Shown piece by piece: positions 38,254 to 47,808 of a stretch of DNA of 64,000 nucleotides. The DNA comes from Streptomyces sp. Tu6071 (GTDB lineage Bacteria; Actinomycetota; Actinomycetes; Streptomycetales; Streptomycetaceae). A program made the translations under genes and the position numbers. The notes below the pieces were generated by a model. The model was not told the origin of the DNA, did not search any database, and saw nothing but the letters and a program-made list of their open reading frames with translations. Position 1 is the stretch's first letter. Each line of letters starts with the position of its first letter. The stretch is taken from the NCBI RefSeq assembly GCF_000213055.1, contig NZ_CM001165.1, positions 3,197,945-3,261,944 on the forward strand, given 5' to 3'.

Positions 38254-38328
38254 CCTTGGGCGCCACTCGGCAGCGACCGTGACGGGGAGCCCCGCCGGAA
38301 GCGGCCCCGCCGAGGAGGAGCCCCCGGC

Positions 38329-38505
38329 CGGAAGCCCCTCGGGGCTTCGCCCGCCCGCTCCCGCCGCGCGCACCGGAAGCGCGTCATGCCCTCCGCCCGC
38401 CCGTCCCCGCCGCGTACACCGGAAGCGCGCCAGGCCCTCCGCCCGCTCCCGCCGCGCACACCGGAAGCACCTCGGGCCCTTCGCCCGCCCGCCCCTGCCC
38501 CGCTT
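38329..38505. repeat. Four imperfect 42-46 bp tandem repeats
   Basis: Units begin CGGAAGC at 38329, 38374, 38420 and 38462. Each carries a variable CCTCGGG-like centre, then TTCGCCCGCCCGCTCCCGCCG. They fill most of the 273-bp spacer between two convergent genes. Each unit can form a small hairpin (for example GAAGCCCCTCGGGGCTTC at 38331-38348), so the array may end transcription on both strands. Confidence 0.7.
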
Positions 38506-38526
38506 CCCGAGCGCGAGCCCGGTGCC

Positions 38527-39186
38527 TCAGGCCCCGTCCGCCGCCCGCTCCCCCCGCGCGGGCCCCGAGGGGCCGCCCCGGGCCTGGCGGTGGTCGCCCC
38601 GGAAGAAGGCGGCCGTGCGGGCCCGGAAGTCCTCGGCCCGCTCCCGCGCCTCCGCCCGCCGCTCCTCGCGCACCTTCGCGCGGGCGCCCCGGGCCGCCTC
38701 GTCGGCCGCCTCCTGCGCGGCCCGCACCTCCTCCCCGACGACCCCGGCGGGCACCCGCAGGACGCGGCCCCGGTAGCGGGCCGCGAGGGCGTCGGCGACG
38801 GCGGGGTCCCGCTCGTCGTTGACCGCGACGATGAGGACGTTCGAGCCGTCGGGCAGCCCCCGGCTGAGGACCGTGAGCGCGTCCACCTCGCCCGCCTCCT
38901 CCTCGCCCGTGGCCGCGAGCCCGAAGAGGGTCCCCGCCGTCCAGCCGAAGAGCACACCGACCGGCCCCGCGAGGACCCCGAGGAGCGCGCCGACGACGCC
39001 GCCCGCACCGGTCGTGAGGAACTCGGCGGGGGCGTAGGTCTCGGTGACGGAGAGGGTGCCGTCGTTCGCGCGCTCCAGGACCGCGGCGCGGCTCACCTCC
39101 TCGGTCTCCTCGGCGTCGTGGAAGGCCGCGTAGGTGTCGCTGGGGTCGGGGAAGCTGAAGAAGAGGACGTTCGCGTTCCAGGCCAT
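38527..39186 (-). CDS. DUF1269-like membrane-associated protein
   Basis: A 219-residue protein. The N-terminus NVLFFSFPDPSDTYAAFHDAEE has the ferredoxin-like start of DUF1269 proteins. Residues 60-95 form a hydrophobic, glycine-rich hairpin (GGVVGALLGVLAGPVGVLFGWTAGTLFG) that may insert in the membrane. A second domain DGSNVLIVAVNDERDPAVADAL follows. The C-terminal 60 residues are a charged helix (EEVRAAQEAADEAARGARAKVREERRAEARERAEDFRAR) and a disordered tail. Start ATG 39186 preceded by AAGGGAG. Such proteins are often stress-related; the function is unknown. Confidence 0.75.
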   Translation of the reverse strand: MAWNANVLFFSFPDPSDTYAAFHDAEETEEVSRAAVLERANDGTLSVTETYAPAEFLTTGAGGVVGALLGVLAGPVGVLFGWTAGTLFGLAATGEEEAGEVDALTVLSRGLPDGSNVLIVAVNDERDPAVADALAARYRGRVLRVPAGVVGEEVRAAQEAADEAARGARAKVREERRAEARERAEDFRARTAAFFRGDHRQARGGPSGPARGERAADGA

Positions 39187-39358
39187 GACCGGGGGCTCCC
39201 TTTCGTGCGCGGGGACAGCCGTACGCACCACGCGCCGCCGGTACGCACCACCGCACCGACGCTAACCAGCCCGCCCCGCCCCCGCACGCCCGCACCACCC
39301 GCCCCCTTCGCGCGTTTCATCCCCGTACCTCCCCCAATGACCGTCATAGTGGGCTCCC

Positions 39359-41026
39359 ATGAGCACCCCGCACGAGGAGTCAGCGCCTCCCGAAGCCGCC
39401 CAGGACAACTCCCCCGACCGGGTGGTGGTCGCGCTCGGCGCGCTCGGCGTCCTCGGCATCGTGCTGTGGGCCGCGCTCGGCAAGGGCTCCTTCGACGCGG
39501 CGTCCGGCGCGGCGCTGCCGTGGGTGCTCGACAACTTCGCGTGGCTCTTCGTCATCGCCGCCGACGTCTTCCTGATCCTGAGCCTCTACCTCGCCTTCGG
39601 CCGCTACGGCCGCATCCGGCTCGGCGGCGACGACGCGCGCCCCGAGTTCAGGAACTTCTCCTGGATCGCGATGATGTTCAGCGCCGGGATGGGCATCGGG
39701 CTGATCTTCTACGGGGTCGGCGAACCCGTCGCGCACTACCTCAGCCCGCCGCCCGGCAGCGGCGCGCGACCGCGCACGCAGGCGGCGGCGAGCGTGGCGA
39801 TGCAGTACTCGTTCTTCCACTGGACGCTCACCCCGTGGGCGATCTACGGGATCGCGGGCCTCGCGCTCGCGTACACGACGTTCCGCAAGGGGCGCGGCAA
39901 CCGCCTCAGCGCCGTCTTCGCGCCGCTCATCGGCGAGCGCGCGGCGAACGGGGTGCTCGGCCGCGTGCTCGACCTGCTCGCGGTCTTCGCGACGGTGTTC
40001 GGCACGGCGACGAGCCTCGGGATCGGCGCGCTCCAGATCGCGACGGGGCTCGACCTGACGGCGGGGCTCGACACGAGCAAGACGGTCGAGCTGCTGATCA
40101 TCGTGGTGCTGAGCGCGGCGTTCGTGATCTCGGCGTTCACGGGGCTGCACGGCGGCGTGAAGTGGCTCAGCTCCGTCAATCTGGTGATCGCCGCCGTGCT
40201 GATGGTCTTCGTGTTCGTCACCGGGCCGACCGTCTTCCTGCTCGACGCGCTCCCGTCGAGCGCGGGCGGCTACCTCGACCGGCTCGTGGCGATGGCGTCG
40301 AGCACGGGGGCCTTCGGGGACGAGAAGTGGCTCGGCGCGTGGACGATCTTCTACTGGGCGTGGTGGCTGTCGTGGGCGCCGTTCGTGGGGACGTTCATCG
40401 CGCGGATCTCGCGCGGGCGCACGATCCGCGAGTTCCTCCTCGCGGTGCTGCTCGTGCCGAGCGGCGCGACCGCGCTGTGGTTCGTCGTCCTCGGCGGCAC
40501 GGGCATCCGGCTCGACCGCACGGGCGCGGTCGACATGGCCGCGAAGGCGGAGGAGGGCACCGAGGCGACGCTCTTCGCGATGCTCGACGCGCTGCCGCTC
40601 CCCACGGTGACGGCGTGGGTCGCGATGGTACTGATCATGATGTATTTCGTGACGAGCGCGGACTCGGCCTCGCTCGTGATGGGCTCGCTCACCAGTCGCG
40701 GCGCCCTCCACCCGCGCCGCTGGCTCGTCATCACGTGGGGCGTCCTGATGGCGGCGGTCGCCGGGGCGCTGCTCCTCGCGGGCGGCCTCGACTCGCTCCA
40801 GTCCGCGACGATCCTCGTCGCGCTGCCCTTCGTCGTGGTGATGCTCTTCCTGTGCTGGGCTCTCCTGCGCGAGCTGCGCGCCGACCCGGGCGCGGGCCCC
40901 AAGCGCTCGGAGGGCGCGCACGGGCTGCGGGACGCGGTACGGGCGCTGGTCGGCGAGGAGCTGAGGTCCCGTCCGGTGCGTACGCGCCGTCTGCCCCCGG
41001 AGAAGCCGGACGGACCCCGGCCGTAA
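39359..41026 (+). CDS. BCCT-family transporter (betaine/choline/carnitine)
   Basis: A 555-residue secondary transporter with 12 expected helices. The diagnostic segment is FSAGMGIGLIFYGVGEPVAHYLSPP, the Gly-rich transmembrane 3 of BCCT proteins (GMG.G...y.v.EP), and the signature W-rich segment WTIFYWAWWLSWAPFVGTFIARISRGRTIREF holds the tryptophans of the substrate box. It carries quaternary ammonium compounds such as glycine betaine for osmoprotection in this family. The C-terminus is short and basic, with no large osmosensing extension. ATG 39359. The promoter lies in the 172-bp divergent gap with the DUF1269 gene. Confidence 0.94.
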   Translation: MSTPHEESAPPEAAQDNSPDRVVVALGALGVLGIVLWAALGKGSFDAASGAALPWVLDNFAWLFVIAADVFLILSLYLAFGRYGRIRLGGDDARPEFRNFSWIAMMFSAGMGIGLIFYGVGEPVAHYLSPPPGSGARPRTQAAASVAMQYSFFHWTLTPWAIYGIAGLALAYTTFRKGRGNRLSAVFAPLIGERAANGVLGRVLDLLAVFATVFGTATSLGIGALQIATGLDLTAGLDTSKTVELLIIVVLSAAFVISAFTGLHGGVKWLSSVNLVIAAVLMVFVFVTGPTVFLLDALPSSAGGYLDRLVAMASSTGAFGDEKWLGAWTIFYWAWWLSWAPFVGTFIARISRGRTIREFLLAVLLVPSGATALWFVVLGGTGIRLDRTGAVDMAAKAEEGTEATLFAMLDALPLPTVTAWVAMVLIMMYFVTSADSASLVMGSLTSRGALHPRRWLVITWGVLMAAVAGALLLAGGLDSLQSATILVALPFVVVMLFLCWALLRELRADPGAGPKRSEGAHGLRDAVRALVGEELRSRPVRTRRLPPEKPDGPRP

Positions 41027-41092
41027 GAGAACCGCGCCGCTCCTCTGGACACCCGCCCGCGCGAGTGCTGTCATACCGCCGACCGCTCTTTT

Positions 41093-41106
41093 TTCCAACG
41101 TTGTAA
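41093..41106. promoter_or_regulatory. Candidate LacI-type operator before the GH127 gene
   Basis: TTCCAACGTTGTAA is an inverted repeat centred on CAACGTTG, with one mismatch pair, 65 bp before the glycosidase start in an AT-rich patch. Sites of this type are bound by LacI/GalR repressors of sugar genes. No such regulator is encoded in the window. Confidence 0.5.
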
Positions 41107-41170
41107 GGGAGTTGACGGAAAACCCGCACCCTCCGGAACCTCTGCCGAGCCGACAGGAGCACCACCCCCC

Positions 41171-43609
41171 ATGCACCTGAACCGCAGACAGTTCACCTCC
41201 GCCTCGCTCGCCACCGCCGGCGCCCTCGTCCTCGGCGCCCGCTTCTCCGGCCTCGCGACGGCCGCCGAGCACCGCGCCGCGCCCGCCCCGGGCGGCCACT
41301 ACACCCCCAGCAGGGCGCCCCTGCGCCCCACCGCCTTCCTCCGCCTGCCGCCCACCGCCGTCACCCCGCGCGGCTGGCTCGCGACCCAGCTCACGCTCCA
41401 ACTGCGCGGCCTGTGCGGCCAGTACGCGAAGACCTCGCACTTCCTCGACCGCGCCACGAGCGGCTGGGCCCACCCGGAGCGCGAGGGCTGGGAGGAACTC
41501 CCGTACTGGCTGCGGGGATACACCGACCTCGCGATCGTCACGCGCGACGCCGAAGCGCTCGCGGCCGTGCGCGACTGGGTCGACGCGATCCTCGCGACCC
41601 GGCAGCCGGACGGCTTCTTCGGGCCGACGCGACTGCGCACCTCGCTCGGCGGCGGCCCCGACTTCTGGCCATACCTGCCGCTGCTCCAAGCGCTGCGCTC
41701 CTGGTACGAGTACGACGGCGACGCCCGCGTGCTCCCCGCCCTCACCGCCTTCCTGCGCTACATGAACGCGCAGGGCCCGAGCGCCTTCAACCAGAGCTGG
41801 GTGTCCGTGCGATGGGGCGACGGCCTCGACACGGTGTACTGGCTCTACAACCGCACCGGCGACGCCTTCCTCCTCGACCTCGCCGACAAGATCCACACCA
41901 ACGGCGCCGACTGGCGCGCCCGCCTCGCGAGCCCGCACAACGTGAACATCGCCCAGGGCTTCCGCGAACCGGCCCAGTACGCGCTCCGCAGCGGCGCGGC
42001 GGCGGACACGCGGGCGACGTACACGACGTACGAACTCGCCATGAAACACGGCCAGTTCCCCGGAGGCGGCTTCGCGGGCGACGAGAACATACGGGACGGG
42101 CACGACGACCCGCGCCAGGGCTTCGAGACGTGCGGCGTCGTGGAGTTCATGGCGAGCCACGAACTGCTGACCCGGCTCACCGGGGACCCGCTGTGGGCCG
42201 ACCGCTGCGAGGAACTGGCGTTCAACGCGCTGCCCCCCGCGCTCGACCCCTCCGGCAAGGCCGTCCACTACGTCACGAGCGCGAACAGCGTCGATCTCGA
42301 CAACACCCCCAAGTCCGACCGGCAGTTCCAGAACTCCTTCGCGATGCAGGCGTACCTCCCGGGCGTCGACCAGTACCGCTGCTGCCCGCACAACTACGGC
42401 ATGGGCTGGCCCTGGTTCGCGCAGGAACTGTGGCTCGCCACACCGGACAACGGACTCGCCGCCGTGATGTACGCGCCGAACGAGGTCCGCGCGAAGGTCG
42501 GCGCCGACGCGACCGAGGTGACCGTGAGCACCGACACGGCCTACCCCTTCGGCGACACCCTCACCTTCACGGTCCGCACCCCGCGCCCTGTCGCCTTCCC
42601 GCTGCGGCTCCGCGTCCCGGCGTGGTGCGCGGCACCCGAACTCACCGTGAACGGAGCGAAGTCGACGGCCCCCGCGGGCCCCGCCTTCACCACGGTGAGC
42701 CGTACGTGGCAGGACGGCGACACCGTACGGCTCCGCCTCCCGCAGCGCGTCACCGTGCGCACATGGGCGGCGCAGCACGACGCGGTGAGCGTCTACCGGG
42801 GTCCGCTCGCGTACGCGCTGCGCGTCGGGGAACGGTACGAACGCCTCGGCGGCAGCGACCAGTTCCCCGAGTACGCCGTCCACGCGACGGGCGCGTGGAA
42901 CTACGCCCTGCTGCCGAACGGCCCGGCACCGACGGTCCGTTCCACGGGCGCCGCCCCGGACGCGAACCCCTTCACGCTCGACGGCACCCCTCTCGCGCTC
43001 ACCGCGCGGGCCCGCCGCCTGCCCGAGTGGGGCGCCGACGCCCAGCACGTCGTGTGGCCGCTGCAGCAGAGCCCGGCCCGGAGCGCGGAGCCCGAGCAGG
43101 ACGTGACCCTCGTCCCGCTCGGCGCCGCCCGGCTCCGCGTCGCCGTGCTGCCCACGGCGGACGCGGGCGGCACGCCGTGGCTCGCGCAGCGCTGGTACCG
43201 GCTGCGCAACAAGCACTCGGGGAAGGTCCTCGCCGTGGACGGCATGTCGCACGCGGACTCGGCGCGCGTCGTGCAGTTCGCCGACAGCGGCACCGCCGAC
43301 CACCTGTGGGAACTCGTCCCCGAGGGCGACGGCTGGTACCGGGTGCGCAACCGCGAGTCGGGCAAGGTCCTCGGCGTCGACCTCATGTCGACCGCCGACT
43401 CGGCGCACGTCGTGCAGTTCGCGGACAACGGCACGGACGACCACCTGTGGCAGTTCCTGCCCGAGCCCGGCGGCTCCGCGTACCGCCTCAGGGCGCGGCA
43501 CTCCGGCAAGGTCCTCGGCGTCGACGGCATGTCCACGGCCGACTCGGCACAGGTCGTCCAGTTCGCCGACAACGGCACGGACGACCACGCGTGGGAGCTG
43601 CTGACCTGA
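41171..43609 (+). CDS. Tat-exported GH127 beta-L-arabinofuranosidase with ricin-type lectin domain
   Basis: An 812-residue secreted glycosidase. The Tat signal is NRRQFTSASLATAGALVLGA, cleaved near residue 31. The GH127 (DUF1680) catalytic domain runs about 55-640: it contains E319 and C321 in FETCGVVEF and C404, C405 in YRCCPHN, the Glu and three cysteines that bind zinc in GH127, with Cys as the nucleophile. A beta-sandwich follows. Residues about 675-812 are three ricin-like (CBM13-type) repeats, each LRNKHSGKVLAVDGMSHADS then VVQFADSGTADHLWEL. It would act on arabinose-containing plant glycans outside the cell. ATG 41171. Possible control by a LacI-type operator just upstream. Confidence 0.9.
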   Translation: MHLNRRQFTSASLATAGALVLGARFSGLATAAEHRAAPAPGGHYTPSRAPLRPTAFLRLPPTAVTPRGWLATQLTLQLRGLCGQYAKTSHFLDRATSGWAHPEREGWEELPYWLRGYTDLAIVTRDAEALAAVRDWVDAILATRQPDGFFGPTRLRTSLGGGPDFWPYLPLLQALRSWYEYDGDARVLPALTAFLRYMNAQGPSAFNQSWVSVRWGDGLDTVYWLYNRTGDAFLLDLADKIHTNGADWRARLASPHNVNIAQGFREPAQYALRSGAAADTRATYTTYELAMKHGQFPGGGFAGDENIRDGHDDPRQGFETCGVVEFMASHELLTRLTGDPLWADRCEELAFNALPPALDPSGKAVHYVTSANSVDLDNTPKSDRQFQNSFAMQAYLPGVDQYRCCPHNYGMGWPWFAQELWLATPDNGLAAVMYAPNEVRAKVGADATEVTVSTDTAYPFGDTLTFTVRTPRPVAFPLRLRVPAWCAAPELTVNGAKSTAPAGPAFTTVSRTWQDGDTVRLRLPQRVTVRTWAAQHDAVSVYRGPLAYALRVGERYERLGGSDQFPEYAVHATGAWNYALLPNGPAPTVRSTGAAPDANPFTLDGTPLALTARARRLPEWGADAQHVVWPLQQSPARSAEPEQDVTLVPLGAARLRVAVLPTADAGGTPWLAQRWYRLRNKHSGKVLAVDGMSHADSARVVQFADSGTADHLWELVPEGDGWYRVRNRESGKVLGVDLMSTADSAHVVQFADNGTDDHLWQFLPEPGGSAYRLRARHSGKVLGVDGMSTADSAQVVQFADNGTDDHAWELLT

Positions 43610-43623
43610 GCCCTGCCTGCCCC

Positions 43624-44136
43624 CTAGAGCCCGGCCCCGTAGTACCGCACCCCGTCCTCCTCGCGCTCGAAGACGAACCCGGCCGCGAGGAGGACGCGCT
43701 GCGAGGCGACATTGCCGGCGTCGGTATCGGCGGCGACCCCGCACACGCCCTGCTCGCGCGCGAACACGAGCAGCCCCCGCACGGCCTCGGACGCGAACCC
43801 CTGTCCCCGTACGGCCGGAACGAGGTCATAGCCCAGCTCGACCCAGCCCCGCTCGTCCGGCGGCCCGTGGAACCCGATCCCGCCCACGGCCGCCCCGTCC
43901 GCCCGCCGCCGTATCTCGTACGCGGGAAACTCCGCCGGATACCCGTACTTCTCCAGCATCTCCAGGTAATGCAGGGCCCCCACCCGCGAGGTGTGCCCCG
44001 GATACCCCTCCCCCCACGGCACGGCCCCGGGCCCCACCCCCGGCACCCCCGCCGCGATCTGCTCGGCCTCCGCCACGGTCAGGGGATGCAACACCAGTCG
44101 CCTCGTCGCGAGATCAGCAGCCATGGCTATGGGCAT
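43624..44136 (-). CDS. GNAT-family acetyltransferase (RimJ-like)
   Basis: A 170-residue acetyltransferase. The N-terminus LATRRLVLHPLTVAEAEQIAAG is that of the RimJ/RimL group, and the acetyl-CoA loop is VPAVRGQGFASEAVRGLLVFA (RGxGxA). The C-terminal strand DTDAGNVASQRVLLAAGFVFEREEDGVRYY has the N..S..vl...GF pattern. These enzymes acetylate protein N-termini or small amines; the substrate is unknown. ATG 44136 (MPIAMAADL) was used; an ATG four codons later is equally likely. It converges on the GH127 gene with 14 bp between stops. Confidence 0.88.
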   Translation of the reverse strand: MPIAMAADLATRRLVLHPLTVAEAEQIAAGVPGVGPGAVPWGEGYPGHTSRVGALHYLEMLEKYGYPAEFPAYEIRRRADGAAVGGIGFHGPPDERGWVELGYDLVPAVRGQGFASEAVRGLLVFAREQGVCGVAADTDAGNVASQRVLLAAGFVFEREEDGVRYYGAGL

Positions 44137-44292
44137 ACCAGGTGCGCTCCGGCTCCGCAGCCGTTTACCGCAATCGCGGGGGGGCGGGGCGGGCCCCACA
44201 TCGACGCCACATGGCGGGGAGCCGCGCCGATTGCCTACCGGGGCCGCCCGCCCACTCGTCCGGCTCGTGCAGCGCGCCCCTCCCCGCTCGCG

Positions 44293-44964
44293 TCAGACCG
44301 CCCGCCCACCGCGCCAGTGCCACTCCTCGGGCACATCGGCGAGCTGCCGCAGGACGTCCCAGTCCGCCGGGCGGGCGGCCGGAACGGCCCACCGGCCGCC
44401 GTTCGCGAGCCACCACCCGCGCCGCGCGCACACCCGCTCCTCGTCCCGCCATGTCCCGGTGAGCGGTACGTCGTCCACCCCCGCCTCCACCCCGCAGCAC
44501 GGGCACCGCGCCCCCGTCGGCACCCCTTCGCGCCAGCGCGCCCCGCCCCCGGCGAAGCCGCAGACCCGGCACACCGTCTCCGTACCGCCGTCCTTCCGCG
44601 CCTCCCACGCGGCCCGCAGCCGCGCGGGATCGGCGGCGGGCGGGGGCGGGGTGCGGTATCCGGCGGAAACCCGCACCATGCACGCCACGAGGTCCCAGTC
44701 CGCGGGGCGTTCGGCCGGGTCCTCCCAGGCCGCGCCCCTCGCGGTGACCCACATCCCGCGCTGGGACTGGAGATGCGCGGTCCCCTCCCACGTACCGGCC
44801 ACCGCGTCGTCACCGACACCGCTCTCGATGCCGCAGCAGTCGCAGATGACGTAGCGGGGCGCCCCGTAGCGGTCCCAGCTCGGGTACTCCTCGGTGCCGA
44901 TCTCGTTGCCGCACACCCGGCACAGCGTCTCGACCGGCACCACCGGCCATTCCTCTTCCCTCAC
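44293..44964 (-). CDS. Duplicated cysteine-rich (CPCC-type) protein
   Basis: A 223-residue cytoplasmic protein made of two copies of a roughly 100-residue module. Copy 1 has TLCRVCGNEIG..RYVICDCCGIESGVGDD..GTWEG and ends PAERPADWDL. Copy 2 has TVCRVCGFAGG..ARCPCCGVEAGVDDVPLTGTWRD and ends PAARPADWDV. Each has CxxCG and C(P/D)CCG, so each could bind one zinc. The modules resemble cysteine-rich CPCC domains of unknown role. The start GTG 44964 follows GGGAGGAG; the open frame runs further but has no better start. No partner gene suggests a function. Confidence 0.8.
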   Translation of the reverse strand: MREEEWPVVPVETLCRVCGNEIGTEEYPSWDRYGAPRYVICDCCGIESGVGDDAVAGTWEGTAHLQSQRGMWVTARGAAWEDPAERPADWDLVACMVRVSAGYRTPPPPAADPARLRAAWEARKDGGTETVCRVCGFAGGGARWREGVPTGARCPCCGVEAGVDDVPLTGTWRDEERVCARRGWWLANGGRWAVPAARPADWDVLRQLADVPEEWHWRGGRAV

Positions 44965-45050
44965 GCCGCTCCTCCCGAAGCCCGAGGCCCGAAGCCCCCA
45001 GCAAAGACCAGTCCCCGCCCCCGCGCACACGAATAACCCTCGGGCACACG

Positions 45051-45085
45051 AAAGCCCCCGCCCCGGAACTCCGGGAGCAGGGGCC
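45051..45085 (-). terminator. Imperfect hairpin terminator after hemB
   Basis: Downstream of hemB on the minus strand, GGGCCCCTGCTCCCGG pairs imperfectly with CCGGGGCGGGGGC, followed by TTTCG. It lies about 30 bp past the stop and would end the rex-hem operon. Confidence 0.5.
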
Positions 45086-45112
45086 CGCGCCGGAACCCGG
45101 CACGCGCGCGTG

Positions 45113-46108
45113 TCACCGCAGCGCCCGTGCCACCTCCACCGCCCAGTACGTCAGCACGTTGCGGGCGCCCGCGCGGCGGATGCCGACGAGGGACTCGCGG
45201 ATGGCGGCCTCGCGGTCGATCCAGCCGCGCTGCGCCGCCGCCTCGATCATCGCGTACTCGCCGGAGATCTGGTACGCCACGACCGGGACGTCCACCGACT
45301 CGGCGACCTTCGCGAGGACGTCGAGGTAGGGGCCCGCGGGCTTGACCATGACCATGTCCGCGCCCTCCTGGAGGTCCAGGGCGAGTTCGCGCAGGGACTC
45401 GCGGAGGTTCGCGGGGTCCTGCTGGTACGTCTTGCGGTCGCCCGTCAGCGAGGAGCCGACGGCCTCGCGGAACGGGCCGTAGAACGCGGAGGCGTACTTC
45501 GCCGTGTAGGCGAGGATCGCCACGTCCTCGTGGCCCGTCTGGTCGAGCGCGTCGCGGATGACGCCGACCTGGCCGTCCATCATGCCGCTCGGGCCCACGA
45601 CGTGCGCGCCCGCGTCGGCCTGGACCTGCGCCATCTCCGCGTACCGCTCCAGCGTCGCGTCGTTGTCGACGCGCCCCCGCGCGTCGAGGACGCCGCAGTG
45701 CCCGTGGTCGGTGAACTCGTCGAGGCACAGGTCCGACATGACGAGCAGCTCGTCGCCGACCTCGGCGCGCACATCGCGCAGGGCCTGCTGGAGGATGCCG
45801 TCCGGGTCGGTCCCCGCCGTCCCCACCGCGTCCTTCTTCGCCTCCTCCGGCACGCCGAAGAGCATGATCCCCGAGACGCCCGCCTCGGCCGCCTCGACGG
45901 CCGCCTTGCGGAGGGTGTCGCGGGTGTGCTGCACGACGCCCGGCATCGTCTCGATCGCGACGGGCTCGTCGATGCCCTCCCGCACGAACGCCGGAAGGAT
46001 GAAGTCCGCCGGGTCGAGCCGCGTCTCCGCGACCATGCGGCGCATCGTCGCGTTCGTACGGAGCCGACGCGGCCGGATGCCGGGGAAACCGTCGCCGTAC
46101 TCGCTCAT
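45113..46108 (-). CDS. hemB: Delta-aminolevulinic acid dehydratase (porphobilinogen synthase)
   Basis: A 331-residue enzyme that condenses two 5-aminolevulinate molecules to porphobilinogen. It shows [35 protein letters not shown] (reduced metal motif), [11 protein letters not shown], and two catalytic lysines in [15 protein letters not shown] and [12 protein letters not shown]. The [14 protein letters not shown] motif keeps one Cys, the metal-site variant of Mg-type enzymes, not the three-Cys zinc site. ATG 46108 follows AAAGGTGG. It is the last gene of the rex-hem operon, 32 bp after the preceding stop. Confidence 0.97.
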   Translation of the reverse strand: MSEYGDGFPGIRPRRLRTNATMRRMVAETRLDPADFILPAFVREGIDEPVAIETMPGVVQHTRDTLRKAAVEAAEAGVSGIMLFGVPEEAKKDAVGTAGTDPDGILQQALRDVRAEVGDELLVMSDLCLDEFTDHGHCGVLDARGRVDNDATLERYAEMAQVQADAGAHVVGPSGMMDGQVGVIRDALDQTGHEDVAILAYTAKYASAFYGPFREAVGSSLTGDRKTYQQDPANLRESLRELALDLQEGADMVMVKPAGPYLDVLAKVAESVDVPVVAYQISGEYAMIEAAAQRGWIDREAAIRESLVGIRRAGARNVLTYWAVEVARALR

Positions 46109-46140
46109 ACTCGAACCACCTTTACGGGAAACACGCGGAG

Positions 46141-47808
46141 TCATGACGTGGCGCTGCGCCGCCTGCGCGCGCCGGGGCGCCGCTCGCTCGGCCGGGTCAC
46201 CTGCTCGCCCGCGTCGACCGCGGCGAGCCGGCGCCGCGTGCCGAAGTCCGCGAGCGCGGCGGCGAGCTTGAGCGCGGAGGGCTCGGGGGCCATGACGTCC
46301 ACCCGCAGCCCGTGCTCCTCGGCCGTCTTCGCCGTCGCCGGGCCGATGCAGGCGATGACGGTGACGTTGTGCGGCTTGCCCGCGATGCCGACGAGGTTGC
46401 GGACGGTGCTGGAGGAGGTGAACAGGACCGCGTCGAAGCCGCCGCCCTTGATCGCCTCACGCGTCTCGGCCGGGGGCGGCGAGGCGCGCACGGTGCGGTA
46501 CGCGGTGACGTCGTCGACCTCCCAGCCCAGCTCGATGAGCCCGGCCACGAGGGTCTCGGTGGCGATGTCGGCGCGCGGCAGGAAGACGCGGTCGATCGGG
46601 TCGAAGACCGGGTCGTACGGGGGCCAGTCCTCCAGGAGACCGGCGGCCGACTGCTCGCCGCTCGGGGTGAGGTCGGGCTTCACGCCGAAGGCGATGAGCG
46701 CCCTGGCGGTCTGCTCGCCGACCGCGGCGACCTTGATCCCCGCGAAGGCGCGCGCGTCGAGCCCGTACTCCTCGAACTTCTCCCGCACCGCCTTGACGGC
46801 GTTGACCGAGGTGAACGCGATCCACTCGTAGCGCCCCGTGACGAGGCCCTTCACGGCGCGTTCCATCTGCTGCGGCGTACGGGGCGGCTCGACGGCGATC
46901 GTCGGGACCTCGTGCGGCACGGCGCCGTAGGAGCGGAGCTGGTCGGAGAGCGCGCGGGACTGCTCCTTCGTGCGCGGCACCAGGACCTTCCAGCCGAAGA
47001 GCGGCTTGGACTCGAACCAGGCGAGCTGATCGCGCAGCGCAGGGGCGGAACGCTCCCCGACCACCGCTATGACGGGCTGCGCGCCCTCGGGCGAGGGCAG
47101 CACCTTCGCCTGCTTGAGCACCTGGCCCACGGAGGCGAGCGTCGCCGTCCAGGTCCGCTGCCGGGTCGTCGTGCCCGCGACGGTGAGCGAGATGGGGGTG
47201 TCGGGCTTGCGCCCGGCGCTCACCAGCTCACCGGCCGCGCGCGCGACGGTCTCCAGGGTCGTGGTGACGACGACGGTGCCGTCGCTCTGCCCGACCTCGG
47301 TCCAGCAGCGCTCGGAGGCGGAGGCGGCGTCCACGAACCGTACGTCCGTGCCCTGCGCGTCGCGCAGCGGAACCCCGGCGTAGGCCGGGACCCCGACGGC
47401 GGCGGCGATGCCGGGGACGACCTCGAAGGGGATGCCCTCGGCGGCGCAGGCGAGCATCTCGGCGGCCGTGTCGGTGTCGAGACCGGGATCGCCCGAGACG
47501 GCTCGGACGACCCGCCTGCCGCCCCGCGCGGCCTCCATGACAAGATTGACGGCGTCGCCGACTCCCGGGGTTCCGGGCTCGGTTGACGCCTCGTCGGTCA
47601 GCAGGGGTGCGTCCGCGTCGCCGCGCGCGTGCGCCCGGACGACGTCGAGCACCCGGGGCTCGGCGATCAGCACATCGGCTGCGGCCAGTGCTTCCACGGC
47701 CCGCAGGGTGAGCAGGCCGGGGTCGCCGGGACCCGCGCCCAGAAAGGTGACATGCCCGTGGGGCGCCTCGGTGGCGACGGCGGCAAGGGCGGAGGTGGTG
47801 GGGCTCAT
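46141..47808 (-). CDS. hemD: Fused uroporphyrinogen-III C-methyltransferase/synthase
   Basis: A 555-residue two-domain enzyme, typical of actinobacteria. Residues 15-265 form a SAM-dependent uroporphyrinogen methyltransferase ([30 protein letters not shown], then [22 protein letters not shown]). Residues 275-525 are the HemD synthase that closes hydroxymethylbilane to uroporphyrinogen III ([25 protein letters not shown], then [30 protein letters not shown] and [25 protein letters not shown]). The product feeds heme, and the methyltransferase leads to siroheme and cobalamin. ATG 47808 overlaps the hemC stop by four bases. Confidence 0.95.
   Translation of the reverse strand: MSPTTSALAAVATEAPHGHVTFLGAGPGDPGLLTLRAVEALAAADVLIAEPRVLDVVRAHARGDADAPLLTDEASTEPGTPGVGDAVNLVMEAARGGRRVVRAVSGDPGLDTDTAAEMLACAAEGIPFEVVPGIAAAVGVPAYAGVPLRDAQGTDVRFVDAASASERCWTEVGQSDGTVVVTTTLETVARAAGELVSAGRKPDTPISLTVAGTTTRQRTWTATLASVGQVLKQAKVLPSPEGAQPVIAVVGERSAPALRDQLAWFESKPLFGWKVLVPRTKEQSRALSDQLRSYGAVPHEVPTIAVEPPRTPQQMERAVKGLVTGRYEWIAFTSVNAVKAVREKFEEYGLDARAFAGIKVAAVGEQTARALIAFGVKPDLTPSGEQSAAGLLEDWPPYDPVFDPIDRVFLPRADIATETLVAGLIELGWEVDDVTAYRTVRASPPPAETREAIKGGGFDAVLFTSSSTVRNLVGIAGKPHNVTVIACIGPATAKTAEEHGLRVDVMAPEPSALKLAAALADFGTRRRLAAVDAGEQVTRPSERRPGARRRRSATS

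Noticed and set aside
39380..43744. A 1454-codon open frame antisense to the BCCT and GH127 genes
   Set aside because: High GC makes long antisense frames common in Streptomyces. The product is low-complexity Arg/Ala-rich, and the sense genes have full family signatures.
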